Shown: in pieces, positions 35,418 to 43,050 of the stretch
Numbering within the stretch: the stretch's first letter is position 1
Layout: every line of letters starts with the position of its first letter
Source of the DNA: Desulfovibrio sp.
GTDB lineage: Bacteria; Desulfobacterota; Desulfovibrionia; Desulfovibrionales; Desulfovibrionaceae
Assembly (NCBI GenBank): GCA_031273845.1
Contig: JAISRC010000190.1
Span: 1 to 43,114 of the forward strand
DNA: 43,114 bases
Direction of reading: 5' to 3'
Program-made: the position numbers and the translations under genes
Notes under the pieces: model-generated
What the model saw: only the letters and a program-made list of their open reading frames with translations
Database searches by the model: none
Told to the model about the DNA's origin: nothing

Positions 35418-36337
35418 GATGCATCACGCGTGTCGTCCCCGGACGCCTGCTGGGTGATGAAGGAACCGGGGAGAACGCTGCGGGTCAGCCATACGTTGCC
35501 GCCTATGACCGACCCCTTGCCGAGGGTGACCCTGCCCAGGATGGTCGCCCCGGCATAGACGGTGACGTCGTCCTCAAGAATGGGGTGCCGGGGCAGACCC
35601 TTGACCAGCATGCCGTCATCATCCTTGTTGAAGGAGATGGACCCCAGGGTAACGCCCTGATACAGCCGGCACCCGCTGCCGATAACGCTGGTTTCCCCGA
35701 TCACCACCCCTGTGCCGTGGTCTATGAAAAAGCGTTCGCCGATACTCGCGCCGGGATGAATGTCTATGCCTGTGGCCGAGTGCGCCATTTCGCTGATGAT
35801 GCGCGGGATCAGGGGCACGCCGAGCTTATACAGGGCGTGGGCGATACGGTGATTGGTCACCGCCATCACGGACGGGTAACAGAAGATGGTTTCTCCGGGG
35901 GTTTTGGCGGCCGGGTCCCCTGCATAGGCGGCGTTGACGTCCCCGGCCAGCATATCCCTGATGCCCGGCAGTTCTTTCAGAAAAGCCATGGCTTTTTCCT
36001 CGGCGTCACGTCCGCAATTCGGATGCGGGCGCATCGTTTCGGCGCAGGTGAAACAGATGCCCCGCCGTATCTGCTCGGCCAGCAAAGTAAAGATGGAATC
36101 CAAATTGGCGGCCATGTGGAAGGGCAGAGAATGCAGGGAAACCCGCGTATTACCGAAAAAACCCGGAAAGAGGGCCGCCCGCAGCCTGCTCATGATTTCC
36201 CCCATGATCTCCAGGGACGGCATGGGCGTGTCGCCGGGCGACTCGTAAATCATCGTCTGATAGGGCGCCGGGGAACAGAGGGCTTTACAGATGCGCTCAA
36301 TCTGCGGGGCGCCGTTCCGGAAAGGACTTGTATCCAA
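35414..36337 (-). CDS. cysE: Serine O-acetyltransferase
   Basis: ATGIDIHPGASIGERFFIDHGTGVVIGETSVIGSGCRLYQGVTLGSISF...HPILEDDVTVYAGATILGRVTLGKGSVIGGNVWLTRSV. Confidence 0.92.
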   Translation of the reverse strand: MDTSPFRNGAPQIERICKALCSPAPYQTMIYESPGDTPMPSLEIMGEIMSRLRAALFPGFFGNTRVSLHSLPFHMAANLDSIFTLLAEQIRRGICFTCAETMRPHPNCGRDAEEKAMAFLKELPGIRDMLAGDVNAAYAGDPAAKTPGETIFCYPSVMAVTNHRIAHALYKLGVPLIPRIISEMAHSATGIDIHPGASIGERFFIDHGTGVVIGETSVIGSGCRLYQGVTLGSISFNKDDDGMLVKGLPRHPILEDDVTVYAGATILGRVTLGKGSVIGGNVWLTRSVLPGSFITQQASGDDTRDAS

Positions 36338-36352
36338 AATTGCCGCCTTGTC

Positions 36353-36395
36353 TACAGCATTTTACGCTTGAGACAGTGTTGAAATGCTCTGAAAA
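36353..36395. repeat. Mosaic palindromic repeat fragment (family P)
   Basis: TACAGCATTTTACGCTTGAGACAGTGTTGAAATGCTCTG. Confidence 0.55.
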
Positions 36396-36430
36396 TGTCC
36401 GGCATTTTACCGTTGAAAATGTTCCGCAGA

Positions 36431-37570
36431 TTATTCGCAATAAACACGTTCGATGTCAAACGCTCCCGCGCCCTGTTCACCTTCATCAGCCGCCTCGCCC
36501 GGCGCATCCGGCACGGGAAGGCCGAAACCCGGAAAAGCGCACGCCGGAATACCGGCCTGTGTTGCCCCGCACACAGCCCACATATGCTCCACAAGCTCTT
36601 CCAGACCCCGGCCGGTCAGGGCGGAAACAAAAAAAATCTTCCGCCCTTCGTGTTCAGCGCGCTCGGCTATAGCCCGCAAGGCATCATCCGGGACCAGATC
36701 AATCTTGTTGATCACTTCAATCTGCCGGCGCAGCATAAGTTCAGGGGAGAAAAGCTCCAGTTCGCGGTTGAGGAGCTCGAAACCGGCGAAGGGATCGTCG
36801 AGGCTGACATCTTCCACGCTCAAAAGATGCAGCAGAAAACGCGCGCGCTCCAGATGCCTGAGAAAACGATGTCCCAGGCCGATCCCTCTGTGCGCTCCTT
36901 CCACCAGGCCGGGGATGTCGGCAATGACCATGCGCCGGTCATAGTTACCCTCGTCGACCATAACGCCGAGATTCGGCTCCAGCGTGGTGAAGGCGTAGGG
37001 GGCGATCTTGGGTCTGGCGGCGGACACGCCAGAAATAAACGTGGATTTGCCGGCGTTCGGCAGACCGAGCAGGGCACAGTCCGCCAAGATTTTCAGTTCC
37101 AGCCCCAAGGTGAGTTCCTGTCCGGCTTCACCGGGCTGGGCGAACCGCGGCGCGCGCATGGTGGCGGACTTGAAGTGCTCGTTCCCTTTGCCGCCTCGGC
37201 CTCCGGCGGCGACAAGCAGTTCCGCGCCGGGCTCGGCCAGATCGCCGAGCAACCCCTCCTGCCGGCCGCCCCGCAACACAAAGACCTGCGTGCCGACGGG
37301 CAATTCCAGAATCAGGTCTTGCCCCTTGCGCCCGTTGCATTGTGATCCCTGTCCCGGCCTGCCCTTTTCCGCCTCATATAGGCGCTTGAGGCGAAAATCA
37401 TACAGCGAGAGCAATCGGGAAGACGCGCGCAACACAACGCTGCCTCCGTCCCCGCCGTTCCCTCCGTCAGGTCCGCCCCTGGGAATGAATTTTTCGCGCC
37501 TGAAGGAAACGCAACCGCTTCCGCCCTTGCCGGAACGCACGGTAATCACCGCTTCATCCACAAAGCGCAT
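36431..37570 (-). CDS. obg: Obg-family GTPase
   Basis: MRFVDEAVITVRSGKGGSGCVSFRREKFIPRGGPDGGNGGDGGSVVL...GLPNAGKSTFISGVSAARPKIAPYAFTTLEPNLGVM...IADIPGLVEGAHRGIGLGHRFLRH. Confidence 0.97.
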   Translation of the reverse strand: MRFVDEAVITVRSGKGGSGCVSFRREKFIPRGGPDGGNGGDGGSVVLRASSRLLSLYDFRLKRLYEAEKGRPGQGSQCNGRKGQDLILELPVGTQVFVLRGGRQEGLLGDLAEPGAELLVAAGGRGGKGNEHFKSATMRAPRFAQPGEAGQELTLGLELKILADCALLGLPNAGKSTFISGVSAARPKIAPYAFTTLEPNLGVMVDEGNYDRRMVIADIPGLVEGAHRGIGLGHRFLRHLERARFLLHLLSVEDVSLDDPFAGFELLNRELELFSPELMLRRQIEVINKIDLVPDDALRAIAERAEHEGRKIFFVSALTGRGLEELVEHMWAVCGATQAGIPACAFPGFGLPVPDAPGEAADEGEQGAGAFDIERVYCE

Positions 37571-37603
37571 CCGAAAAATCCTCAGCGGTTCATATTGTAA
37601 AAC

Positions 37604-37848
37604 CGGGGCATTTTAAAAATGAAAATGCTCAAGCGGCGCAAGCGCGAAATGCCGCCCCGCAGACGAAACCGCGTTTCGCCGTTAGAACATTTTACGCTTG
37701 AGATTGTCGCTTACGGCGGGCACAGCCCGCCTGCTCCAATCCCGCTGCAAGGATTTGCCGGCAAATCCTTGCAGAGCAGATTGACATTTTCAATGTTAAT
37801 CTGCTCTAAGCGCCGGAGGAGGCGTCCCAAAATCAAATTGCTTTAAGC
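37604..37848. repeat. Largest composite of the mosaic palindromic repeat (family P)
   Basis: Contains GCATTTTAAAAATGAAAATGC, GCGAAAC/GTTTCGC, TTTACGCTTGAGATTGTCGCTTACGGCGGGCACAGCCCGCC, perfect 28-bp palindrome TGCAAGGATTTGCCGGCAAATCCTTGCA, AGAGCAGATTGACATTTTCAATGTTAATCTGCTCT and GCGCCGGAGGAGGCGTCCCAAAATCAAATTGCTTTAAG. Confidence 0.85.
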
Positions 37849-37849
37849 G

Positions 37850-37892
37850 GAAAAAAAAAGCAAAAGCGGCGGGACAACCGCTCTTGCCGGCA
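37850..37892 (-). terminator. Rho-independent-type terminator for the L21-L27 transcript
   Basis: Minus strand: AGCGG..CCGCT stem followed by TTTGCTTTTTTTTT, just after the L27 stop. Confidence 0.6.
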
Positions 37893-37911
37893 TCCCGCGC
37901 CCCAGGCTCGT

Positions 37912-38184
37912 CTACTCGGCCTGCGCCGGAAGCACATGCACCCTGGTCAGCACACGGTTTTTGCGCACATATTTTTCAAATTTCACGATACCGTCCCAGA
38001 CGGCAAAAATGGTGAAATCTCTGCCCAATCCCGTACCCGATCCCGGATGCACGCGGGTGCCGAGCTGGCGTACGATGATATTGCCCGCAAGCACGGACTG
38101 GCCGCCGAAACGCTTGACTCCGCGGCGTTGTCCCGCGCTGTCGCGGCCGTTGCGCGAACTTCCGCCCGCTTTTTTATGCGCCAT
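37912..38184 (-). CDS. rpmA: 50S ribosomal protein L27
   Basis: [61 protein letters not shown]. Confidence 0.98.
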   Translation of the reverse strand: MAHKKAGGSSRNGRDSAGQRRGVKRFGGQSVLAGNIIVRQLGTRVHPGSGTGLGRDFTIFAVWDGIVKFEKYVRKNRVLTRVHVLPAQAE

Positions 38185-38551
38185 GACCGTCCTCCATGTC
38201 GGAAAGATGCGGATGTGACTCTAAAGATACAGAGGTGCGTGATTCCGCAGAAATGGATGTGATTTTGACGGCGGAATAATCCTGACGATGCCCCTTGGTG
38301 CGCCGTGAATCATGGCGACGCCGTTTTTTGAACACAAGAATTTTTTCGCCGCGCCCGTGTTCCAGCACCTCGGCCGTGACCCTGGCATTCTCCACATATG
38401 GCGCGCCCACGGAAAGGGCTTCGCCTCCGAGCAGGAGCACCTTATCCATAACGATTTCGCTTCCGACTTCGGCATCAAGGCAGGCAACGCGCAGGCGGCT
38501 GCCTTCCTCGACGCGGAACTGTTTGCCGCCGGTTTCGATCACTGCGTACAT
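38174..38551 (-). CDS. rplU: 50S ribosomal protein L21 with C-terminal extension
   Basis: [41 protein letters not shown]...[31 protein letters not shown] before ATG 38551. Confidence 0.96.
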   Translation of the reverse strand: MYAVIETGGKQFRVEEGSRLRVACLDAEVGSEIVMDKVLLLGGEALSVGAPYVENARVTAEVLEHGRGEKILVFKKRRRHDSRRTKGHRQDYSAVKITSISAESRTSVSLESHPHLSDMEDGHGA

Positions 38552-38620
38552 GCATTCCTCCAAAAATAACGAAAGGAGCACTTACCCTCCGCCGCCCCGC
38601 ATGTCAAGCGCCGGGGAAGG

Positions 38621-38807
38621 CCATAATCCGCCACGCATTGTCGTTCCGAGGTGCAGTCGAAAGGCCTGTAAACATTGCCGCACAACGTATTGTCATTCTG
38701 AGCCGAAGGCAAAGAATCCATCTTGGTGCCTTAAAAAAAACAAAACCCCGAAGATAGATTCTTCGCTACGCTCAGAATGGCAGGACAGAAAGCGTGGTGA
38801 ATTTAGG
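38621..38807. mobile_element. MITE-like element (family S)
   Basis: CCATAATCCGCCACGC...GCGTGGTGAATTTAGG flanked by AAGG on both sides. Closely similar to 12879-13062. Confidence 0.78.
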
Positions 38808-38820
38808 AAGGCCACAATCC

Positions 38821-39000
38821 TTGGGGCAATTTGATTTTGTGACGTATCCTCCGGCGTTTGACGGCGAAACACGGTTTCGCCTTGCCTGCGGGACGGGCGG
38901 CGATGCTGTCTCTCGGCCCCATCCGTAAGCCGGAAAGACCGACTGGCGGCTGCGGCTTGCGCTCACGCCGCCTGTGCATTTTCATTTTAAAATGCTCTTA
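38821..39000. repeat. Mosaic palindromic repeat (family P, reverse orientation)
   Basis: CAATTTGATTTTGTGACGTATCCTCCGGCGTTTGACGGCGAAACACGGTTTCGCC...GCATTTTCATTTTAAAATGCTCTTA. Confidence 0.65.
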
Positions 39001-39135
39001 ATGATGCAGATGCTCGCCCCGGGAGATGCGCATCAGCGCCATATACAGCATCCAGACAAAATACACGCCGATGAGGCCGACGCCTACCCATGCGTCCGCG
39101 GAATGGGAAAGGTTGACCATAAAGATGTGAGACAT
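38998..39135 (-). CDS. Small (45 aa) predicted membrane protein, not in the supplied ORF list
   Basis: MSHIFMVNLSHSADAWVGVGLIGVYFVWMLYMALMRISRGEHLHH*, with one clear transmembrane segment. Confidence 0.6.
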   Translation of the reverse strand: MSHIFMVNLSHSADAWVGVGLIGVYFVWMLYMALMRISRGEHLHH

Positions 39136-39326
39136 AACAACCCCGTCGGGAAATATGTTGTTCAAGCCGCTGCATTTTCAAGCATTCCAAAGTTGCAGAT
39201 GCTCAGGCGGTGAAAGCGTGAAGCGTCCGGTGTGCCTTGTGCCTGCCGCCTTGAGTTGATATTTTGCCGCAGCCGCCGCGGAAGTCAAGACAATATTTGC
39301 CGGCGGATGCTGTTTTTTCGTCTTTA

Positions 39327-39376
39327 CAGCATTTTACGCTTGAGATAGTTGCTTACGGCGGGCAAAGCCCGCTTGC
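39327..39376. repeat. Mosaic palindromic repeat fragment (family P) directly abutting a MITE-like element
   Basis: TACAGCATTTTACGCTTGAGATAGTTGCTTACGGCGGGCAAAGCCCGC. Confidence 0.65.
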
Positions 39377-39574
39377 CCATAATCCGCCACACTTCTGGTC
39401 TTGTCATTCTGAGCGTAGCGAAGAATCTATCTTGATATTTTTTTGGGAAGATGGATTTTTCACTGCGCTCCGCGGAGCCTGCCCTGAGGGCTTCCGAAGG
39501 GTTCAGAATGATGTGCGGCAACGGTTGCAGGTTCTCAGCTGAGTCCCGGAACGGTCAGGCATGGCGGATTCCGG
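39377..39574. mobile_element. MITE-like element (family S)
   Basis: CCATAATCCGCCACAC...GGCATGGCGGATTCCGG; internal TGTCATTCTGAGCGTAGCGAAGAATCTATCTT and GGGTTCAGAATGATGTGCGGCAACGGTTGCAGG. Confidence 0.72.
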
Positions 39575-39643
39575 CTGCAGCCGACTCTTGCCCGCCGGAC
39601 TGTTCAAGGATAAACAAGGCCTATATTGCATCCGGAAAAAACG

Positions 39644-40240
39644 ATGTTCTCCGCCAGACGCCGCACCCCGGAGCGCGAGGCCAGAATACGGCAGGTGCTC
39701 AGCCTGCGCCAGAAAGACCTGACCCTTGTGCTCAACAACATACACGACCCGCACAATGTTTCGGCTATTCTGCGCAGTTGTGACGCCTTCGGCGTGCCCG
39801 AAGTGCATCTTTATTACACGGATACGGCCTTTCCGGTCCCGGCAGCCGGAAGCTCCGCCTCGGCGCGCAAATGGGTGAAAACCGTCCGGCACAGGGACAT
39901 GGCCTCGCTTGCACAGGCCATGCGGGCCGAGGGCATGCGCGTTTACACCGCGAGCTGTTCCCCTGCCGCGCAATCTCTGTATGATTCGGACCTTACCCTG
40001 CCCTCGGCCTTCGTGCTCGGCAACGAGCACTGCGGGCCGGATGCGGAGTTTGCCGCGCCGGCCTGCACGGAGGTATACATACCCATGTACGGCATGGTTC
40101 AGAGTTTCAATGTGTCCGTTGCCGCCGCTCTGCTCCTGGCCGAGGCCTCGCGGCAGAGAAAAGCGGCCGGACTTTACTCGCGGCCGACGTACAGCGACCG
40201 GGAACTTGAGGCGATCTGCGCCGAATGGATGGACAAATGA
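39644..40240 (+). CDS. TrmH/SpoU-family RNA methyltransferase
   Basis: LTLVLNNIHDPHNVSAILRSCDAFGVPEVHLYYTD...FVLGNEHCGPDAEFAAPACTEVYIPMYGMVQSFNVSVAAALLLAEA. A TTG start at 39626 is possible. Confidence 0.93.
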   Translation: MFSARRRTPEREARIRQVLSLRQKDLTLVLNNIHDPHNVSAILRSCDAFGVPEVHLYYTDTAFPVPAAGSSASARKWVKTVRHRDMASLAQAMRAEGMRVYTASCSPAAQSLYDSDLTLPSAFVLGNEHCGPDAEFAAPACTEVYIPMYGMVQSFNVSVAAALLLAEASRQRKAAGLYSRPTYSDRELEAICAEWMDK

Positions 40241-40272
40241 AGCTGAGCGCAGTGAAGCATCCACCTTCAAGC

Positions 40273-40307
40273 CGTTAGAGCATTTTCAACTTTGAAATGC
40301 TCTAACG
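40273..40307. terminator. Palindromic repeat between convergent genes (minimal family P unit), probable bidirectional terminator
   Basis: CGTTAGAGCATTTTCAACTTTGAAATGCTCTAACG. Confidence 0.65.
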
Positions 40308-40323
40308 TCACAGCGTATCAGGT

Positions 40324-40929
40324 TTATTTTGCCTTGCCGACGGATTGAACGACCAAAATTTTGTAATCGTCGGGAAGTTTCAGATCGTTTTTCAGCACGT
40401 CCACGCCCGTTGTCTTGACCACATTCGCCAGACCGGCCGAGGCGCAGTACAGCCCGACGTTCTGGTAAATGGAACCCAGGTGCATGGCGTCACGCAGGCC
40501 TTCGGGGGCGGCATAAACCAGGGTCAGCGGCGCGCCTCCGAAATCTTTGACCGTATCGCGGCTCAGAACCCTGGTCAGTGTATGCGCCGCGCCGTCATAA
40601 CGCCACACGCCTGTGGCTGTTGCCGCATAAATTTCCACCTTCTGCGTGTTTCTGGCGGTCGGGGCGGTGCGCCGGCCGTCCTGACGATTTACCCCGAAGG
40701 CCGCCCAGAGCAGATTGCTCAAATCCTGCCGCGACAGGACCTGTTCCGAAAAATCACGGTTGCTCCGGCGCTCGTTCAGGGCTTTCATCAGGGGCATTCC
40801 GCCGCTTCTGTCCGGAGGCGGCAGGACAATGACGGTATCGTCCGCGGCCCCGACCGCGACGGGAAATGCAAGCGGCAACAGCACAGTAAGCGCCAGGATC
40901 AGAACCAGATTCTTTGCGCGTTTCATCAT
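40324..40929 (-). CDS. Exported nitroreductase-family (SagB-like) protein
   Basis: Signal peptide ...LVLILALTVLLPLAFPVAVGA; LMKALNERRSNRDFSEQVLSRQDLSNLLWAAFGVNRQDGRRTAPTARNTQKVEIYAATATGVWRYD...IYQNVGLYCASAGLANVV. Confidence 0.85.
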   Translation of the reverse strand: MMKRAKNLVLILALTVLLPLAFPVAVGAADDTVIVLPPPDRSGGMPLMKALNERRSNRDFSEQVLSRQDLSNLLWAAFGVNRQDGRRTAPTARNTQKVEIYAATATGVWRYDGAAHTLTRVLSRDTVKDFGGAPLTLVYAAPEGLRDAMHLGSIYQNVGLYCASAGLANVVKTTGVDVLKNDLKLPDDYKILVVQSVGKAK

Positions 40930-41030
40930 CCTTTCCTCGAGTGTAAAATTTTTGTTCCCTCATCGGGCATGTCATGCGGTTTATACATCACGCGGGATGC
41001 AAAGGGCAAGGCGCAGGTTTTCCGCGTCTG

Positions 41031-41132
41031 GAGCGGATCAACTTTGAAAACGTGTATCCGCTCTGCATGAGTTTGCCTGCAAATCCCTGCCGTAAGCAAC
41101 TATCTCAGGCGTAAAATGCTATGGACGGCAGG
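41031..41132. repeat. Mosaic palindromic repeat (family P, reverse orientation)
   Basis: GAGCGGATCAACTTTGAAAACGTGTATCCGCTCTGCATGAGTTTGCCTGCAAATCCCTGCCGTAAGCAACTATCTCAGGCGTAAAATGCTAT. Confidence 0.7.
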
Positions 41133-41421
41133 ATATGCCTGCCGGTCAAAAGCGGCAACACCGGTTGTGAAAAAAGCCGGAACCGCGCTCTTTTTTTGAC
41201 ATGAACGCCGGCGTCCGCTATATTCCGAGCACGCCGAAAGGCCTGAAATGTCCGTGCCCGGAACGCGCGAAGCGACGACAGGCAGACCGTGCGGTACAGA
41301 AGCCTTGATGTATATGCGTGTTATCCGGTAATTTCAGACCTCTTTTTCAGTTCAAGTCCGCGATTTCCTGATACATACACATCTATGTCCCACATGCAGA
41401 AACTATATAACCGGAGGTCTT

Positions 41422-42174
41422 ATGAAATACTTGGCCCTGTGTTTAGTTTGTGTATTTTTATTCGTCGGTTGCAGACTTTCCGATCCGGGGGCTGCTGTCG
41501 ATGCCGCCGGTGATGCTTACAAAGCAGCAACCCTGAGCAATGAAGACGCAAGATTGCTGGCTTCAAAAGCCAGCGCCGCATACGACAATCAGAATAAACG
41601 CATCATTGCCGGACCGGGAAGCAAATACGACAAGCGCCTCCGCGCTCTGGTCGCCTCTCTCGGCAACGAAGGCGGGCAACAATTCAATTTTAAAGTGTAC
41701 ATGTCGTCTCAGGTCAACGCGTTCGCTATGGCCGACGGCACCATCCGGGTCTTTTCCGGTCTGATGGACCTGATGAACGATAACGAACTTCTTTTTGTCA
41801 TAGGGCATGAAATCGGCCATGTGGTAGACGGAGATACCCTCGACAAACTTCGCGTGGCCTATGCCGCGTCCGCGGCGCGCAAAGGCGCGGGCGCCGTATC
41901 AGGAACAGGCACTGCGGGCGCGGTCATCAATGCCCTGCCGCAATCCGAACTCGGCGCTTTGGCTGAACAGGTCATCAACGCGCAATTTTCACAATCTCAG
42001 GAATCGGATGCCGACAAATATGGACTGAACCTGCTTAAAAAGTTGAATAAAGACATCAAGGCGGCAGTGACGGCATTGCGTAAGCTGGCAGGCGGAAGCG
42101 GAGGCGGCAGCAGCATCCTGTCTTCGCATCCTGATCCGAACGCCCGCGCGGACAAGATGGAGGAACTGCGCTGA
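41422..42174 (+). CDS. M48-family metallopeptidase lipoprotein
   Basis: Lipobox LFVGC; LLFVIGHEIGHVVDGDTLDKLR (HExGH); ESDADKYGLNLL; SHPDPNARADKMEEL. Confidence 0.93.
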   Translation: MKYLALCLVCVFLFVGCRLSDPGAAVDAAGDAYKAATLSNEDARLLASKASAAYDNQNKRIIAGPGSKYDKRLRALVASLGNEGGQQFNFKVYMSSQVNAFAMADGTIRVFSGLMDLMNDNELLFVIGHEIGHVVDGDTLDKLRVAYAASAARKGAGAVSGTGTAGAVINALPQSELGALAEQVINAQFSQSQESDADKYGLNLLKKLNKDIKAAVTALRKLAGGSGGGSSILSSHPDPNARADKMEELR

Positions 42175-42411
42175 CTCGTCGTCAACATGCATGAACGTTT
42201 TGCAAACGTGTTGATCCGTTGATGGTTTTTCCGACTCAGACCATTGTGCCGCAAGGTCTGCTGAGGAATAAACCATCAGTAGGAAATGATATAATTTCCA
42301 AGGTGGGGCACTTTTGTATGCACATGGCGGGTCAAATTTCCATGCCGATTGACAAACCGTGTACAATTCGCATTTTCCCCTACGAAACCGGCAAAAAAAA
42401 TTCAGGCAGCC

Positions 42412-42525
42412 CATAAGCCGCCTCACTTCTTGTCGGGTGATATCCGTATCCGCCGCATTTGTCATTCTGAGCTCTTCGGAAACCATCAGGGCAGGTTCCG
42501 CGAAGAATCTTTTTTATCTTGTCAA
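42412..42525. mobile_element. Truncated or rearranged MITE-like element (family S)
   Basis: CCCATAAGCCGCCTCAC...TTTGTCATTCTGAGCTCTTCGGAAACCATCAGGGCAGGTTCCGCGAAGAATC. No right terminus found. Confidence 0.45.
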
Positions 42526-42724
42526 TTTTTATCTTTGACAAACGCTTCCCGCATGGTTACATACCTCAGCACAGGTCAGCCGAAAATCGAAAATCGGTCG
42601 AAAACTTCGTTTTTCAGAAACAGCGGCAGGGCATCGGTTTTTTTAACGGTAGAATATTTCTATAATGCCGGCATGTTATCTATAAAATTCTAATCACGTT
42701 TCCTGCTCGGACATATTGCGATGC

Positions 42725-42798
<74 letters not shown>

Positions 42799-42809
42799 AC
42801 ATAAAGAAC

Positions 42810-42850
42810 GCAGGTTCCCGTATAATTCCGAAAACTATAGGGGAACCTGC
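42810..42850. repeat. Inverted repeat just downstream of tRNA-Cys
   Basis: GCAGGTTCCC / GGGAACCTGC, 10-bp perfect arms, with TATA/TATA continuing inside. Confidence 0.85.
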
Positions 42851-43050
42851 ATTTCAGCAATTTGCTTTACGCAGTTTTCCATAGTTCTCCGCTTGCAGCC
42901 GGGAATTTTTTGGGTAATTTCCGGGTAACAATAATCTACTTCAGCAGAATTGCCCATGTTGACTGAGAAGGCTGCGGCGCAAGCAAAACCCCATGAAAAG
43001 ATAACGTACGATATTTTTCGCACATTGAAAAAGTGGAAGTAGCCCGCCAA
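42835..43050 (-). CDS. Small Cys-containing protein, possibly exported, hypothetical
   Basis: VRKISYVIFSWGFACAAAFSVNMGNSAEVDYCYPEITQKIPGCKRRTMENCVKQIAEMQVPL. No clear RBS. Confidence 0.35.
   Translation of the reverse strand: MAGYFHFFNVRKISYVIFSWGFACAAAFSVNMGNSAEVDYCYPEITQKIPGCKRRTMENCVKQIAEMQVPL

Noticed and set aside
37604-37848. Simple intrinsic terminator as the full explanation of the repeats
   Set aside because: Most copies lack T tracts, several sit upstream of genes, and the multi-module organisation is not needed for termination. Some minimal copies (40273) may nevertheless terminate transcription.
39264-39542. 92-aa ORF containing SCHSERSEESILIFFWEDGF
   Set aside because: CHSERSEE-type peptides are a familiar translation artefact of the ATTCTGAGCG..GAAGAATC repeat. 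Treated as part of the MITE-like element.
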